NCBI RefSeq assembly: GCF_003944715.1
Contig: NZ_RWIT01000005.1
Location: 1-64,000 of the forward strand
Length of the DNA stretch: 64,000 bases
Direction of reading: 5' to 3'
From: Hymenobacter rigui
GTDB lineage: Bacteria; Bacteroidota; Bacteroidia; Cytophagales; Hymenobacteraceae
This document shows positions 1 through 8,028 of the stretch, piece after piece. A program made the position numbers and the translations under genes. The first letter of the stretch is position 1. Each line of letters opens with the position of its first letter. The notes beneath the pieces were generated by a model. The model was not told where the DNA came from. It was given only the letters and a program-made list of their open reading frames with translations, and searched no databases.

Positions 1-2
1 TG

Positions 3-98
3 GAAGCGGCTCTGCACGAGGCCATCGGTTGGATTACTAGCCAAGATGCGCGCAACTGGTTTGACCACTGTGGGTATCACACTCAACCAGCTAAATGA
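3..98 (+). CDS. IS630-family transposase, C-terminal fragment (cut by window edge)
   Basis: The frame beginning at base 3 reads to a TGA at 96-98 and gives a 31-residue tail that includes WITSQDARNWFDHCGY. That pattern (W-I-T-x-x-D-A-x-x-W-F-x-x-C-G-Y) is typical of the C-terminus of IS630-type DDE transposases. The gene runs in from outside the window, so I cannot tell whether the element is intact. The AT-rich DNA just downstream, with TATATATA at about 124-131, would suit the TA target preference of this family, but I could not place the terminal inverted repeat. Confidence 0.6.
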   Translation, partial: EAALHEAIGWITSQDARNWFDHCGYHTQPAK

Positions 99-111
99 AC
101 GGACGAACCGT

Positions 112-369
112 TCACGAATCCGCTATATATATAGTGTCTCCCATCTGTACTTTACTCCGCAATTCAGGACTCATCACTGCCAAATCCTTTTGAACTCCGT
201 TAATATCTATTTGTATGTGAGTCACTTTCTTAAAATATTTATTCTTAACGACACCTCTGTATTCTGCTTTTATTTCATTCTGATATATTCTGTAATCAGC
301 AGTATGTGCATACGATGATAGAAAGTATACAACTGCTATAAACAATAGAAATACCGTTATTTTCATCAT
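112..369 (-). CDS. Small exported hypothetical protein
   Basis: An 85-residue protein starting ATGATGAAA. The first 21 or so residues form a hydrophobic segment that could be a signal peptide or membrane anchor. The rest is polar and beta-rich (EYRGVVKNKYFKKVTHIQIDI, then a hydrophilic tail), so it is probably exported. The gene is clearly AT-richer than its neighbours and lies next to an IS630 remnant, which suggests horizontal acquisition. I do not recognise a family with a known function. A 90-residue reading frame on the opposite strand is less convincing because it lacks a plausible start context or domain. Confidence 0.5.
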   Translation of the reverse strand: MMKITVFLLFIAVVYFLSSYAHTADYRIYQNEIKAEYRGVVKNKYFKKVTHIQIDINGVQKDLAVMSPELRSKVQMGDTIYIADS

Positions 370-398
370 ACTGTTGTATCATTTGTTAACGACGTAAA

Positions 399-1070
399 TT
401 ACTCTATTTCCTTCTTCTCCCGCCACCAAACCCGCAGAGCGGTGCGGAGCAGGATCAGCCAGAAAATGGCCCCGGCGAAGCCCGCCAGTACATCGGTGGC
501 GTAGTGTACGTGCAGGTACACGCGGGTGAGGCCGATGCACATGGCAAACGTCAGCAGCAGCGCTGCCCAGGCCGGGTGCCTTCGGTGCTGCCACAGCAGC
601 CAGGCCAGGCAGCCGTACAAGGCCAGTCCAATCATGGCGTGGCCGCTGGGAAAGCTCAGGCCGGGCTGGAAGATGAGGGCGGAAGACGGCCGCATCCGGT
701 GAAAGTGGGTTTTGAGCAACTGGTTGAGCACCGTGGCTCCTGCCACGGCCAGCAGTACCTCCAGCGCCTCGCGGTGGTGTCCGCGCCACCGCAGCAGCAC
801 CGGGATACCCGCCCCCGCCGCCACCAGCCACGGCAGCGAGGCAAAGAACGTGAGTCCCCGCACCGGGCCCGTAAGGCCGGGGCAGGCGGCGCGTAACGTA
901 TCCATCTGCGTAAATGCCCAGTTATCGAATTGCATGGAGTGCTCCACGAACACCACCCGCGTGAGATAGAAGAACAGCAGTGCTACGCCCACAAACACAC
1001 CGGCCACCATCAGCACTTCCAGAGTAAGCAGGCTAAGCAGGGCCGCCAACCGGGCCGTAAGGTTCTTCAT
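399..1070 (-). CDS. PAP2-superfamily membrane phosphatase
   Basis: A 223-residue integral membrane protein of the type 2 phosphatidic acid phosphatase family, which removes phosphate from lipid phosphates such as undecaprenyl-PP or phosphatidate. All three catalytic motifs are visible: K120-x6-RP (KTHFHRMRP), PSGH at 141-144, and the TR(x5)H(x3)D motif at about 182-193 (TRVYLHVHYATD). About six hydrophobic segments are present. The start ATG at 1070 leads straight into an N-terminal TM segment. A paralogue with the same motif spacing lies on the same strand at 1437-2153, on the other side of the tRNA gene. The true substrate cannot be read from the sequence. Confidence 0.85.
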   Translation of the reverse strand: MKNLTARLAALLSLLTLEVLMVAGVFVGVALLFFYLTRVVFVEHSMQFDNWAFTQMDTLRAACPGLTGPVRGLTFFASLPWLVAAGAGIPVLLRWRGHHREALEVLLAVAGATVLNQLLKTHFHRMRPSSALIFQPGLSFPSGHAMIGLALYGCLAWLLWQHRRHPAWAALLLTFAMCIGLTRVYLHVHYATDVLAGFAGAIFWLILLRTALRVWWREKKEIE

Positions 1071-1186
1071 GTAAGCACAGATTTTCGCTGACGAAGGTGG
1101 TTACGCAGATTTCAGGCCCCAGGATGGGGTATCCCCCGGCCCTCCTGACAAGCTGCGTAATCATCTGCAGCCAAAACCTGTGGCAA

Positions 1187-1219
1187 ACAAAAAAGCCGAC
1201 CCATTACTGGATCGGCTTT
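1187..1219 (-). terminator. Rho-independent terminator after tRNA-Leu
   Basis: The 8-bp inverted repeat aaagccga/tcggcttt, with a short extra cca/tgg pairing in the loop, lies directly 3' of the tRNA on the minus strand. It is followed on that strand by a run of T (aaaaaa on the plus strand). Confidence 0.75.
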
Positions 1220-1221
1220 CG

Positions 1222-1303
1222 TGCGCTCGGAGAGACTCGAACTCTCACACCGTTAGGAACTGCCGCCTGAAGACAGCGCGTCTACCAATTTCGCCACAAG
1301 CGC
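1222..1303 (-). tRNA. tRNA-Leu (anticodon CAG)
   Basis: An 82-nt cloverleaf on the minus strand. The acceptor stem is GCGCTTG/CGAGCGC. The anticodon arm CTGTC-TTCAGGC-GGCAG gives anticodon CAG, which reads CUG. The long variable arm (about 12 nt, between GGCAG and GAGAG) is that of a class II tRNA. The T arm GAGAG-TTCGAGT-CTCTC is canonical. CCA is not encoded; the discriminator base is A. It sits between the two PAP2 genes. Confidence 0.96.
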
Positions 1304-1436
1304 AGCACTCTTTTTATCGTCTGACCTCCGTGTGAGTGTCATTTGATGCTGCAAAGATAGGGGTGTTTTTCGACGCGTGTCAAGCTTTGACCCAAAAAAA
1401 GTCAGATTATTTTTCGTAAAAAATTTCGTTTCTACG

Positions 1437-2153
1437 CTATATAGGCTGTTTTTCAGCCAATTGCAGTCGATTTTTAAATCGTTTTTTTGCCTGGATTTCC
1501 AGTTGCTTCAGCACCGGAATGGCTACCACCAGCCACCCCAGCCCGGCCGTGAAGCCCGCCAGCACGTCGGTGGCGTAGTGCACTCTGAGGTACACCCGGG
1601 TAAGGCCGATGAGCAGAATGAGCAGGCTCAGGGCAGCAGCTACCCCGTAGCGCCAAGCCGGGCGGCGCACGTTGGTCCAGACCAGGTAAATCAGCAGCCC
1701 GTAGAATGAGGCCGAAATCATGGCGTGGCCACTGGGAAAGCTCAGGCCCGAGGCCGATACCAGCGGCAGCAGCGGCCGAGGTCGGTTATACAGCTGTTTC
1801 AGCACCAGATTCAGCGTGATGCTGCCCAGGGCTACTACCGGCACCAGCAGGGAGTACCATCGGTGCCGGCGCATCAGCAGAAACCAGTTAATGAGGAGGC
1901 AGCCCGCCGCCGTGATGAAGTTGCGGGAAGCCAGAAACGTGACGGCCTCCACCCAGTTTTGCCGATCGGGCCCCAGCAGCTGGCGCGTCCAGCGGAATGC
2001 CTCCGCATCGAAGGTGGCCGCGTCCTGATCAAATACTTCCCGGCTCAGGGCCAGAAATGCCACCACGCCCAGCGTACCCAGCAGCAGGGCCACGGCAAAC
2101 TCCGTCAGAAACAGCGTAGTTCCGGCCAGCAGCCGGCGAAAAGTACCCGTCAT
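1437..2153 (-). CDS. PAP2-superfamily membrane phosphatase (paralogue)
   Basis: A 238-residue type 2 phosphatidic acid phosphatase. Visible motifs are K119-x6-RP (KQLYNRPRP), PSGH at 140-143, and TRVYLRVHYATD for the third motif. The N-terminal segment and about five further TM helices make it an integral membrane enzyme. I chose the internal ATG at 2153 (MTGTFRRL) because it immediately precedes the first hydrophobic helix; an in-frame start at 2183 would add ten residues. It resembles the PAP2 protein at 399-1070 throughout the C-terminal half (SFPSGHAMI..., GLTRVYL.VHYATDVLAGF), so the two probably arose by duplication around the tRNA. It is divergent from the methyltransferase at 2259. 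Confidence 0.85.
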   Translation of the reverse strand: MTGTFRRLLAGTTLFLTEFAVALLLGTLGVVAFLALSREVFDQDAATFDAEAFRWTRQLLGPDRQNWVEAVTFLASRNFITAAGCLLINWFLLMRRHRWYSLLVPVVALGSITLNLVLKQLYNRPRPLLPLVSASGLSFPSGHAMISASFYGLLIYLVWTNVRRPAWRYGVAAALSLLILLIGLTRVYLRVHYATDVLAGFTAGLGWLVVAIPVLKQLEIQAKKRFKNRLQLAEKQPI

Positions 2154-2258
2154 ATTCCCCTGATACGGAAAGCGGGCCGCCACCGCTATGCAGGCGGCAG
2201 AAACCGTCGGCAGCTACTTTCGTTGAAACTGTACGCCTTTTGCCCTTCCCGACTCCCG

Positions 2259-2900
2259 ATGCCCCTGCCCGACTCCGGTTTTGATAGCGTGGCCGCATTT
2301 TACGATGCGCTGGCCCGGCTGGTATATGGTCCGGCGCTGCGGCGGGCCCAGCAGGCGGCGCTGGATGCGGGTCTGCCTACGGGCTCCGTTCAGATATTAA
2401 TAATTGGGGGCGGTACCGGCTGGGTGCTGGGCGAGGTATTGCGGCGCAGCCCTACGGCCCGCATTGTATATCTGGAGGCCTCGCCCCGCATGCTGGCTCT
2501 CAGCCAGGCGTGGCTGCATCAGCATCTGCCGCAGCACCTGGCGCAGGTAGAGTTTCGGCTGGGTACGGAAGCGACGCTGTTGCCACATGAGCGGTTTAAG
2601 GTAGTGCTGACGTTCTTTTTCCTGGATCTGTTTGAGCCGGTACGCCTACGCGCCATTGTGAAGCATCTGCGGATGGCCTTGGTCCCCGGCGGAGTGTGGC
2701 TACTAGCCGATTTCGCCGAGCCCCGCCGCTGGTGGCACCGCGCGCTGCTGTGGCTGATGTATCGTTTCTTCGGCCTGAGCACGGGCATTAGCGCCCGACA
2801 GCGGCCTCCCATCGAAGCAGAGCTGCGCCGGACCGAGCTGGCACCCACTCCGGCAGGCATTTTTTTTGGAGGTATGGTGGAAGCCAGTGTGTGGCGCTGA
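2259..2900 (+). CDS. Class I SAM-dependent methyltransferase
   Basis: A 213-residue cytosolic methyltransferase with a Rossmann fold. Motif I is ILIIGGGTGWVLGEVL (about residues 47-62), followed by the acidic end of strand 2 (IVYLEASPRMLALS) and motif IV/post-I (FKVVLTFFFLDLFEP). The C-terminal LRMALVPGGVWLLADF segment resembles the UbiE/COQ5 group. The substrate cannot be inferred. The frame is open upstream, but the added residues come from antisense of the PAP2 gene, so the start at 2259 is preferred. A TACTTTCG -7-like box lies about 45 nt upstream, suggesting its own promoter. Confidence 0.85.
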   Translation: MPLPDSGFDSVAAFYDALARLVYGPALRRAQQAALDAGLPTGSVQILIIGGGTGWVLGEVLRRSPTARIVYLEASPRMLALSQAWLHQHLPQHLAQVEFRLGTEATLLPHERFKVVLTFFFLDLFEPVRLRAIVKHLRMALVPGGVWLLADFAEPRRWWHRALLWLMYRFFGLSTGISARQRPPIEAELRRTELAPTPAGIFFGGMVEASVWR

Positions 2901-2910
2901 GGCAGTAGCT

Positions 2911-2992
2911 GTTCGTTGTCCGTTATCAGTTGTCAGTTGTCAGTAAAACTTATCCATCGACAACAGGCAACTGACAACTGACAATTAGCAAC
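2911..2992. repeat. Palindromic heptamer array (GTCAGTT / TGACAAC)
   Basis: The left arm is five degenerate 7-mers in register from 2911: GTTCGTT, GTCCGTT, ATCAGTT, GTCAGTT, GTCAGTA. The right arm, from 2958, is their inverse: CGACAAC, AGGCAAC, TGACAAC, TGACAAT, TAGCAAC. The arms could fold into a long imperfect hairpin between two co-directional genes. A single-arm relative of the same sequence lies at 46959-46986. Confidence 0.75.
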
Positions 2993-3043
2993 GGAAAGCC
3001 GTAGGTTCGCGTCTGTATCCATCCTCTACCTGTTTCTTTGATT

Positions 3044-4882
3044 ATGATGCGGAAATCTGCCGCCTTATTACTTCTGAGCTTGCCTCTGGCCCTGAGCCGC
3101 CCGGCACTTGCTCAGGCCCCCGTTCAATACAATGTGGCGTTTCCGAATGCCGTGCACCACGAAGCCCGCATAACGGTGACGTTCCGGGAGCTGCCGGCCG
3201 GGCCGCTGCAGGTGCGCATGGCCCGTTCCTCGCCGGGCCGGTATGCCCTGCACGAGTTTGCCAAAAACGTATATGATGTGCAGGCTACGGACTCTAAAGG
3301 CAACGCGCTGGCTGTGGGCAAACCCGACCCGTATGGGTGGACGGTGGCCGGCCACGATGGCACGGTGGTATTCACCTACACGCTGTTCGGCGACCGAACG
3401 GACGGCACCTACGCCGGTATCGACAGCCGCCACGCCCACCTGAATATGCCGGCCACGCTGGCCTATGCCCAGGGTCTGGAGCAGCGCCCCGCTGCCGTGC
3501 AGTTTCAGCTACCCGAGGGCTGGACGGTGGCTTCGCAGCTGAAGCCCGAAGCGGGCGGCACCTGGACGGCTCCGCACCTGCAATACCTCATGGACTCCCC
3601 TACCTCGCTGGGTCCTCAACAGATGCGGACCTGGCAGGAAGCCGGCCGCACCATTGAAATGCAGGTGCTGCACGATGGCACGCCGGCTGAGCTGGATGCC
3701 TACGTGGCCAACACCAAGAAGATTGTGAAGGAAGCCGCCGCAATTTTCGGGGGCCTGCCCGAATATGATTTCGGCCGCTACACCTTCATTGCCAACTACC
3801 TGCCCCAGACCAGCGGCGACGGGATGGAGCACCGCAACTCCACCTCCGTCACCAGCAACCGCCCCCTGCGCGGCAACGAGGCTATGGCCAACCTGAGCAC
3901 CGTGGCTCACGAATTCTTCCATAGCTGGAACGTGGAACGCCTGCGGCCCCAGGATCTGGAGCCGTTCGATTTTCAGCGGGCCAATATGAGCAGCAACCTG
4001 TGGTTTGCTGAGGGCTTCACGCAGTACTATGGCATGCTGCTGATGCGCCGCGCCGGTCTGCAAACCGACGACCAGTTCAGCCAGCAAACCCTCAGCGGTA
4101 TGGTGGATGCGATGCTGACCATGCCCGGACCCAAGCGGTACTCGCCGGTGTACATGAGTCAGCAGGCCCCCTTCGTGGATGCGGCCGCCGCCATTGACCC
4201 GAATAACCGCTCCAACACCTATCTGAGCTACTACTACATTGGGGCAGCCAACGCTTTGGCACTGGATCTGGAGCTGCGCAGCCGTTTCAAAACCGACCTC
4301 GACACCTATATGCGGGCTCTCTGGAAAGAGCACGGCGAGCAGCAGAACTACGCCCCCGCCAAACCCTACACCCTGCGCGACCTGCAGCGGGTGCTGGGCA
4401 CCGTGAGCAAGGATACCGCCTTTGCGGGGCAGTTTTTCCGCCAGCACATCATGGGCCATGAACTGCCTAAGTACGATGCGCTGCTGGCCCCGGCGGGCAT
4501 GCTGGTTCGTCCGGCCCGCGCCGGCCAGGCCACCTTGGGCGCCCGCCTGCAATTCAACCCCGACAGCACTGCTACCCTCGGCACCACTCTGCTGGGCAGC
4601 CCCCTCTACCAGGCCGGCCTCGACCGGGAAGATGTGGTGCTAAAAATAGATGGCCGCAAACCCACCAACGCCAAGGAAATGCAGACCCTGCTGGCTGCGC
4701 ATAAGCCCGGCGACGTGCTGCCGGTAGAAGTTCGCTCCCGCGGCCTGGTGCGCACCGCCTCTGTAACCCTGCAGGAGGATAACACGCTGGAAGTAGTTAC
4801 TTACGAGCAGGCCAAGCGCCCAGTCAGCAAAGCCCAGAAGAAATTCCGCGCTGACTGGCTGAACGGGAAAGCCAAAGGCTAA
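3044..4882 (+). CDS. M61-family (glycyl aminopeptidase-like) metallopeptidase with PDZ domain
   Basis: A 612-residue secreted zinc peptidase. A signal peptide (LLLLSLPLALSRPALAQ) ends near residue 24. An N-terminal beta domain precedes the catalytic core with HEFFHSWNVERLRP, whose HExxH starts near residue 289, and the downstream helix LWFAEGFTQYYG that carries the third zinc ligand Glu. A PDZ domain covers about 505-590 (LLGSPLYQAGLDREDVVLKIDG). This order is diagnostic of peptidase family M61, whose characterised member removes N-terminal Gly or Ala. I take ATG 3044 as the start because it precedes the signal peptide; the TTG six bases upstream is less likely. It probably acts in the periplasm. 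Confidence 0.92.
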   Translation: MMRKSAALLLLSLPLALSRPALAQAPVQYNVAFPNAVHHEARITVTFRELPAGPLQVRMARSSPGRYALHEFAKNVYDVQATDSKGNALAVGKPDPYGWTVAGHDGTVVFTYTLFGDRTDGTYAGIDSRHAHLNMPATLAYAQGLEQRPAAVQFQLPEGWTVASQLKPEAGGTWTAPHLQYLMDSPTSLGPQQMRTWQEAGRTIEMQVLHDGTPAELDAYVANTKKIVKEAAAIFGGLPEYDFGRYTFIANYLPQTSGDGMEHRNSTSVTSNRPLRGNEAMANLSTVAHEFFHSWNVERLRPQDLEPFDFQRANMSSNLWFAEGFTQYYGMLLMRRAGLQTDDQFSQQTLSGMVDAMLTMPGPKRYSPVYMSQQAPFVDAAAAIDPNNRSNTYLSYYYIGAANALALDLELRSRFKTDLDTYMRALWKEHGEQQNYAPAKPYTLRDLQRVLGTVSKDTAFAGQFFRQHIMGHELPKYDALLAPAGMLVRPARAGQATLGARLQFNPDSTATLGTTLLGSPLYQAGLDREDVVLKIDGRKPTNAKEMQTLLAAHKPGDVLPVEVRSRGLVRTASVTLQEDNTLEVVTYEQAKRPVSKAQKKFRADWLNGKAKG

Positions 4883-4912
4883 GCACTTCGCCGAAACAGC
4901 ACCGGCTCACAC

Positions 4913-4956
4913 CGACAACAGCCCCCGACATTTCATCGTGTTGGGGGCTGTTGTCG
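4913..4956. terminator. Bidirectional terminator between convergent genes
   Basis: A near-perfect 18-bp stem (cgacaacagcccccgaca with its complement) and an 8-nt loop between the ends of the M61 gene and the convergent GlgC-like gene. A short T-rich tract follows on the plus strand. Confidence 0.8.
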
Positions 4957-4975
4957 TTTCGCTCTTCGGGGTGTT

Positions 4976-6136
4976 CTATTCCTCGTCCTCTTTTTCGCCC
5001 AACACTTTTACCTGCTCGCCCCACCACCTGCGGCCTGCCGCTACCTGGTAGCCGGCATCTACGATTACCCGGCGCAGGTGCGCACCGACGGCAACGTGGC
5101 AGCCGGCCAGCACCACACATTCCTCAAGCACCGCCCCGGCTTCCACGGTCACATCGGGGCCGAGCACGCTGCGGCGCACGGTGCCGGCTACGTGGCAGCC
5201 GGGGGCAATCAGGCTATCCGCTACCTGCACGCCGGCTGCCAGCCGAGCCGGGGGCCGGGGCAGCGCCAGGGTATAGAGGGGCCAGTCGGGGTGGTCAAGA
5301 GGTACGCCCTGGTTATCGAGTAAGTCCATGTGGGCCTGCCAGTACGCTTGCGGAATGCCCACGTCGCGCCAGTAGCCTTGAAACGGAAATGCGTAAGCTT
5401 TTCCACCTTTTACCAGCGTGGGCAGCAGGAAGTCGCCAAAATCCTTGAGGTTGGTGTGCTGCTCGGCCAGTGCCGTGAGCGTGCTATCCAGCGTGGTCAT
5501 ATCGTAGAGAAATACCTCGGTGGTAATGGTATCCGACAGCGGCCGGGCTGGCTTGTAGGCAAAGCGCCGCACGCGCCCGGCCCGGGTGAGCACCACGTTG
5601 CCAAAGCGGGTGGCGTGGTCCTGGGGTGGCACGGCGGTGGTAACCATCGTTACCTGAGCCCGGCGGCGCAGGTGTTCGGCTATTATCGGCCCGAAATCCA
5701 GCGTGTAGAGGTGGTCAGCGGACAGTACCAGCAGCAGGTCGGGGGCGAATTGCCGGATTAAGGGCAGCTGCTGATACAGAGCGGCGGCGTTGCCCCCGGC
5801 AAAGCCCGCGCCTTCCGGACCCGTAACCGGGGGCAGCACGCGCAGGCCGCCGTAGGTGCGGTCCAGGTCCCAGGGTCGGCCCCCGCCCAGGTGGTCGTTA
5901 AGGGTATGCAGCTCGTAGGATTCCAGCACCCACACATCCGTCAGCCCCGAGTTTACGCAGTTGGACAGAGCAAAGTCGATGAGCCGGTAGGTGCCCGCAA
6001 TGGGCAACACCGGCTTGGCACGGCGCTGGGTAAGCAGCCCCATCCGGGAGCCTTTGCCCCCGGCCAGCACCAATACCAGCACTTTCTGGCCGTGCAGGCG
6101 GGTACCTCGGGCCTGGTTGAGAACGGGAGTTTGCAT
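4976..6136 (-). CDS. glgC: Glucose-1-phosphate adenylyltransferase-like nucleotidyltransferase
   Basis: A 386-residue protein. The N-terminal nucleotidyltransferase domain opens with VLVLAGGKGSRMGLLTQRRAKPVLPIAG, then YRLIDFALSNCVNSGL, both hallmarks of ADP-glucose pyrophosphorylase. LSADHLYTLDF supplies the metal-binding Asp region, and GYWRDVGIPQAYWQAHMDLL the conserved sugar-phosphate site. The C-terminus is a short left-handed beta-helix (GCHVAGTVRRSVLGPDVTVEAGAVLEECVVL). The enzyme would make ADP-glucose from ATP and glucose-1-phosphate for glycogen synthesis. The family is usually 400-430 residues, so this one is slightly short. No other glycogen genes are in the window, so the exact sugar specificity is an inference. 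Confidence 0.8.
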   Translation of the reverse strand: MQTPVLNQARGTRLHGQKVLVLVLAGGKGSRMGLLTQRRAKPVLPIAGTYRLIDFALSNCVNSGLTDVWVLESYELHTLNDHLGGGRPWDLDRTYGGLRVLPPVTGPEGAGFAGGNAAALYQQLPLIRQFAPDLLLVLSADHLYTLDFGPIIAEHLRRRAQVTMVTTAVPPQDHATRFGNVVLTRAGRVRRFAYKPARPLSDTITTEVFLYDMTTLDSTLTALAEQHTNLKDFGDFLLPTLVKGGKAYAFPFQGYWRDVGIPQAYWQAHMDLLDNQGVPLDHPDWPLYTLALPRPPARLAAGVQVADSLIAPGCHVAGTVRRSVLGPDVTVEAGAVLEECVVLAGCHVAVGAHLRRVIVDAGYQVAAGRRWWGEQVKVLGEKEDEE

Positions 6137-6218
6137 GAGCGGCTACGTCAGTCAGATACAGTCCTCTGCTTACGTAGCTCCCACGGCAACCGCCGAAACT
6201 ACCGGTACTTACCGGCGC

Positions 6219-6872
6219 TTATTCGCTCTGCATCAATCGCAGCACCACAGAGCCCACGAAGCACACCACGCCCAGAATCAGAATCCGCAGACCGTGTACC
6301 CGGTCCTGAGTGTTAAAGGCCGGTACCTTGCGGCCGTCGGGCAGCTGCTTGGTATGCGTGCGCAAATGCCAGCCGATGAAGATGGCCACCAGCCCGCCCA
6401 GCAGTGCCACTGCATAGCCGAACAGCACCCAGGCTTTCTGGGAAGGCTCGGGCTGGGCTAAGTCCTGTAACCGTTGCTGCCGCAGTTGCTCCAGTAGCAG
6501 GGGGCTGACTTCCTGCCCGCGCTGACGCAGGATACGGCGGGCCAGGGCCACATCGAAGCTGCTCCACTCATCAGCCTTCAGCAGCACATCCAGCAGCTCC
6601 TCGTCGGTAAAGCGAAACAGGTAGTGGTCGGCCGGGGCGGTGGCCGTCAGCTCCTCATCGGCGGCCATTTCCAGGGCCCGCACAGCTTCCACGTCCGCCG
6701 GCCGTACTTTCACCACGAAGTAGGAGTTGGTAGGATTAAACGCAAAAGATGGGTCGATGCGCGGCTGGTCCAGTAGCGTTTCGTAGAGAATACCATGCTG
6801 GTGCAACAGTTGCAGTAGCGGCTGGGCCACTTCCACGTTCGGAAAACGCTGATATGATTGAAATTCGCTCAT
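6219..6872 (-). CDS. DUF2007-like protein with two C-terminal TM helices
   Basis: A 217-residue protein of unknown function. The N-terminal soluble part (about 1-140) contains FVVKVRPADVEAVRALE, which resembles the ferredoxin-like fold of DUF2007 proteins (small proteins suggested to bind ligands or signal). Two hydrophobic helices follow at about 147-169 and 195-212, separated by a charged loop. The topology would leave the N-terminal domain in the cytoplasm. It is on the same strand as, and 82 nt upstream of, the GlgC-like gene, but a shared transcript is not evident. Domain assignment is tentative; the gene itself is well supported by length and codon use. Confidence 0.65.
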   Translation of the reverse strand: MSEFQSYQRFPNVEVAQPLLQLLHQHGILYETLLDQPRIDPSFAFNPTNSYFVVKVRPADVEAVRALEMAADEELTATAPADHYLFRFTDEELLDVLLKADEWSSFDVALARRILRQRGQEVSPLLLEQLRQQRLQDLAQPEPSQKAWVLFGYAVALLGGLVAIFIGWHLRTHTKQLPDGRKVPAFNTQDRVHGLRILILGVVCFVGSVVLRLMQSE

Positions 6873-7020
6873 GATAAAAGGATATGGCCGCCCAAGTTTG
6901 CGTTTTTTGCCCGGACGCGCACCACTTCCAGTGTCTTTGCTAGGCTGTAACTCAGACGGTCATGCAGTCTAAAAAACTTCCGGCCAGTCAGAAATGAGGT
7001 TACTCGCTTCAGCAGTAACG

Positions 7021-7058
7021 CAACAGGCCCCCGACGATTAACGCCGGGGACCTGTTGT
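7021..7058 (-). terminator. Hairpin downstream of the Bax-inhibitor gene
   Basis: caacaggcccccg pairs with ccggggacctgttg across a 10-nt loop. It lies 27 nt past the stop of the BI-1 gene on the minus strand. There is no clear U tract, so it may be a factor-dependent or attenuating hairpin. Confidence 0.5.
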
Positions 7059-7084
7059 GAATTGAGACGAAGAAGCTCTACCCG

Positions 7085-7813
7085 TTAGCGCCGACGGCCG
7101 AAAATGCGCAGCAGAAACAGGAACAGATTGACGAAATCAAGGTAGAGCGTAAGGGCTCCCAGCACGGCCGCTTTCCGGTCCGTTTCATCATCATGGATGC
7201 CCACAAAGGCTAGGGCTTTCATTTTCTGCGTGTCATAAGCAGTAAGAGCCACGAACAGCACCACCCCTACAAACGAGGTAATGGTGTACAGCAGCGAGTT
7301 CAGCCAGAACAGGTTTACTACGGAAGCAATGATGAGGCCCACTACCCCCATCATCAGGATATTGCCCCAGCGTGCAAGATTAGTGCGCGTGAAATAGCCG
7401 TACAGGCTCATCACCCCAAACGTAGCCGCCGATACGAAGAACGTGGACGCAATAGAATCGGCGGTGAACACCAAGAAGATAATACTGAGCGTAATGCCGT
7501 TCAGCACGGAATACGCCAGGAAAGCTCTGGTTACGGTACCGGATTCCATGTCAAACGCCCGGGCGGAAATGTAGCCGACTACAAACATTTCCAGCAGCAA
7601 CAACGCAAAAAAGACCAGGCGGTTGCCCACTACCAGCTCCACGATTTCGGGGGTTCCGCTAACAAGCAGTGCTACCCCGCCCGTCAGGGCCAGGGCCGCC
7701 GCCATCCAGCCGTACACCTGCCGCATAAAGGCACTCTGAATCTGGGAGGCTTCTTCAGCACTAATCTGAATAACAGGCTGGGCACTTGGTTCTTCGGGTA
7801 AAAGATTTTCCAT
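7085..7813 (-). CDS. Bax inhibitor-1/YccA-family membrane protein
   Basis: A 242-residue inner-membrane protein of the UPF0005/BI-1 family (TMBIM superfamily, with YccA and YetJ as bacterial members). Seven hydrophobic segments begin at FMRQVYGWMAAALALTGGVALLV. The conserved late motif ALTAYDTQKMKAL and the terminal GALTLYLDFVNLFLFLLRIFGRRR are family signatures. Members act as pH-sensitive calcium leak channels or modulate membrane proteases such as FtsH. The start was moved to ATG 7813 (MENLLPEEPS), which gives the usual family length; the upstream extension has no family support. A TACTTTGG box lies about 45 nt upstream on the minus strand. Confidence 0.9.
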   Translation of the reverse strand: MENLLPEEPSAQPVIQISAEEASQIQSAFMRQVYGWMAAALALTGGVALLVSGTPEIVELVVGNRLVFFALLLLEMFVVGYISARAFDMESGTVTRAFLAYSVLNGITLSIIFLVFTADSIASTFFVSAATFGVMSLYGYFTRTNLARWGNILMMGVVGLIIASVVNLFWLNSLLYTITSFVGVVLFVALTAYDTQKMKALAFVGIHDDETDRKAAVLGALTLYLDFVNLFLFLLRIFGRRR

Positions 7814-8028
7814 GAAGTAATGGACAGGGATAAAATGAAGAAAGAGATTGAGAGCATCCAAAGTACGAAGGATACCAGTGTCTGCAATAGCGCAGGGCCA
7901 CCTGCCCATGCTTCGAGCAACTTATTAGCCTTAGTGGGGTTCTTGTATCCATAAGCGCACTAGCGCGTGCCGCTGTGCGTTCGTACCTTAGCTGTCTATC
8001 CTTCACACTGCCCGGCAGTATTTTCCGT

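Noticed and set aside
46-318. 90-codon frame on the plus strand overlapping the small exported protein
   Set aside because: The minus-strand gene has a clean signal-peptide start; this frame starts inside the transposase tail and shows no coherent protein.
1725-2258. N-terminal extension of the methyltransferase gene
   Set aside because: The upstream part is antisense to the PAP2 gene and has no methyltransferase character; the true start is ATG 2259.
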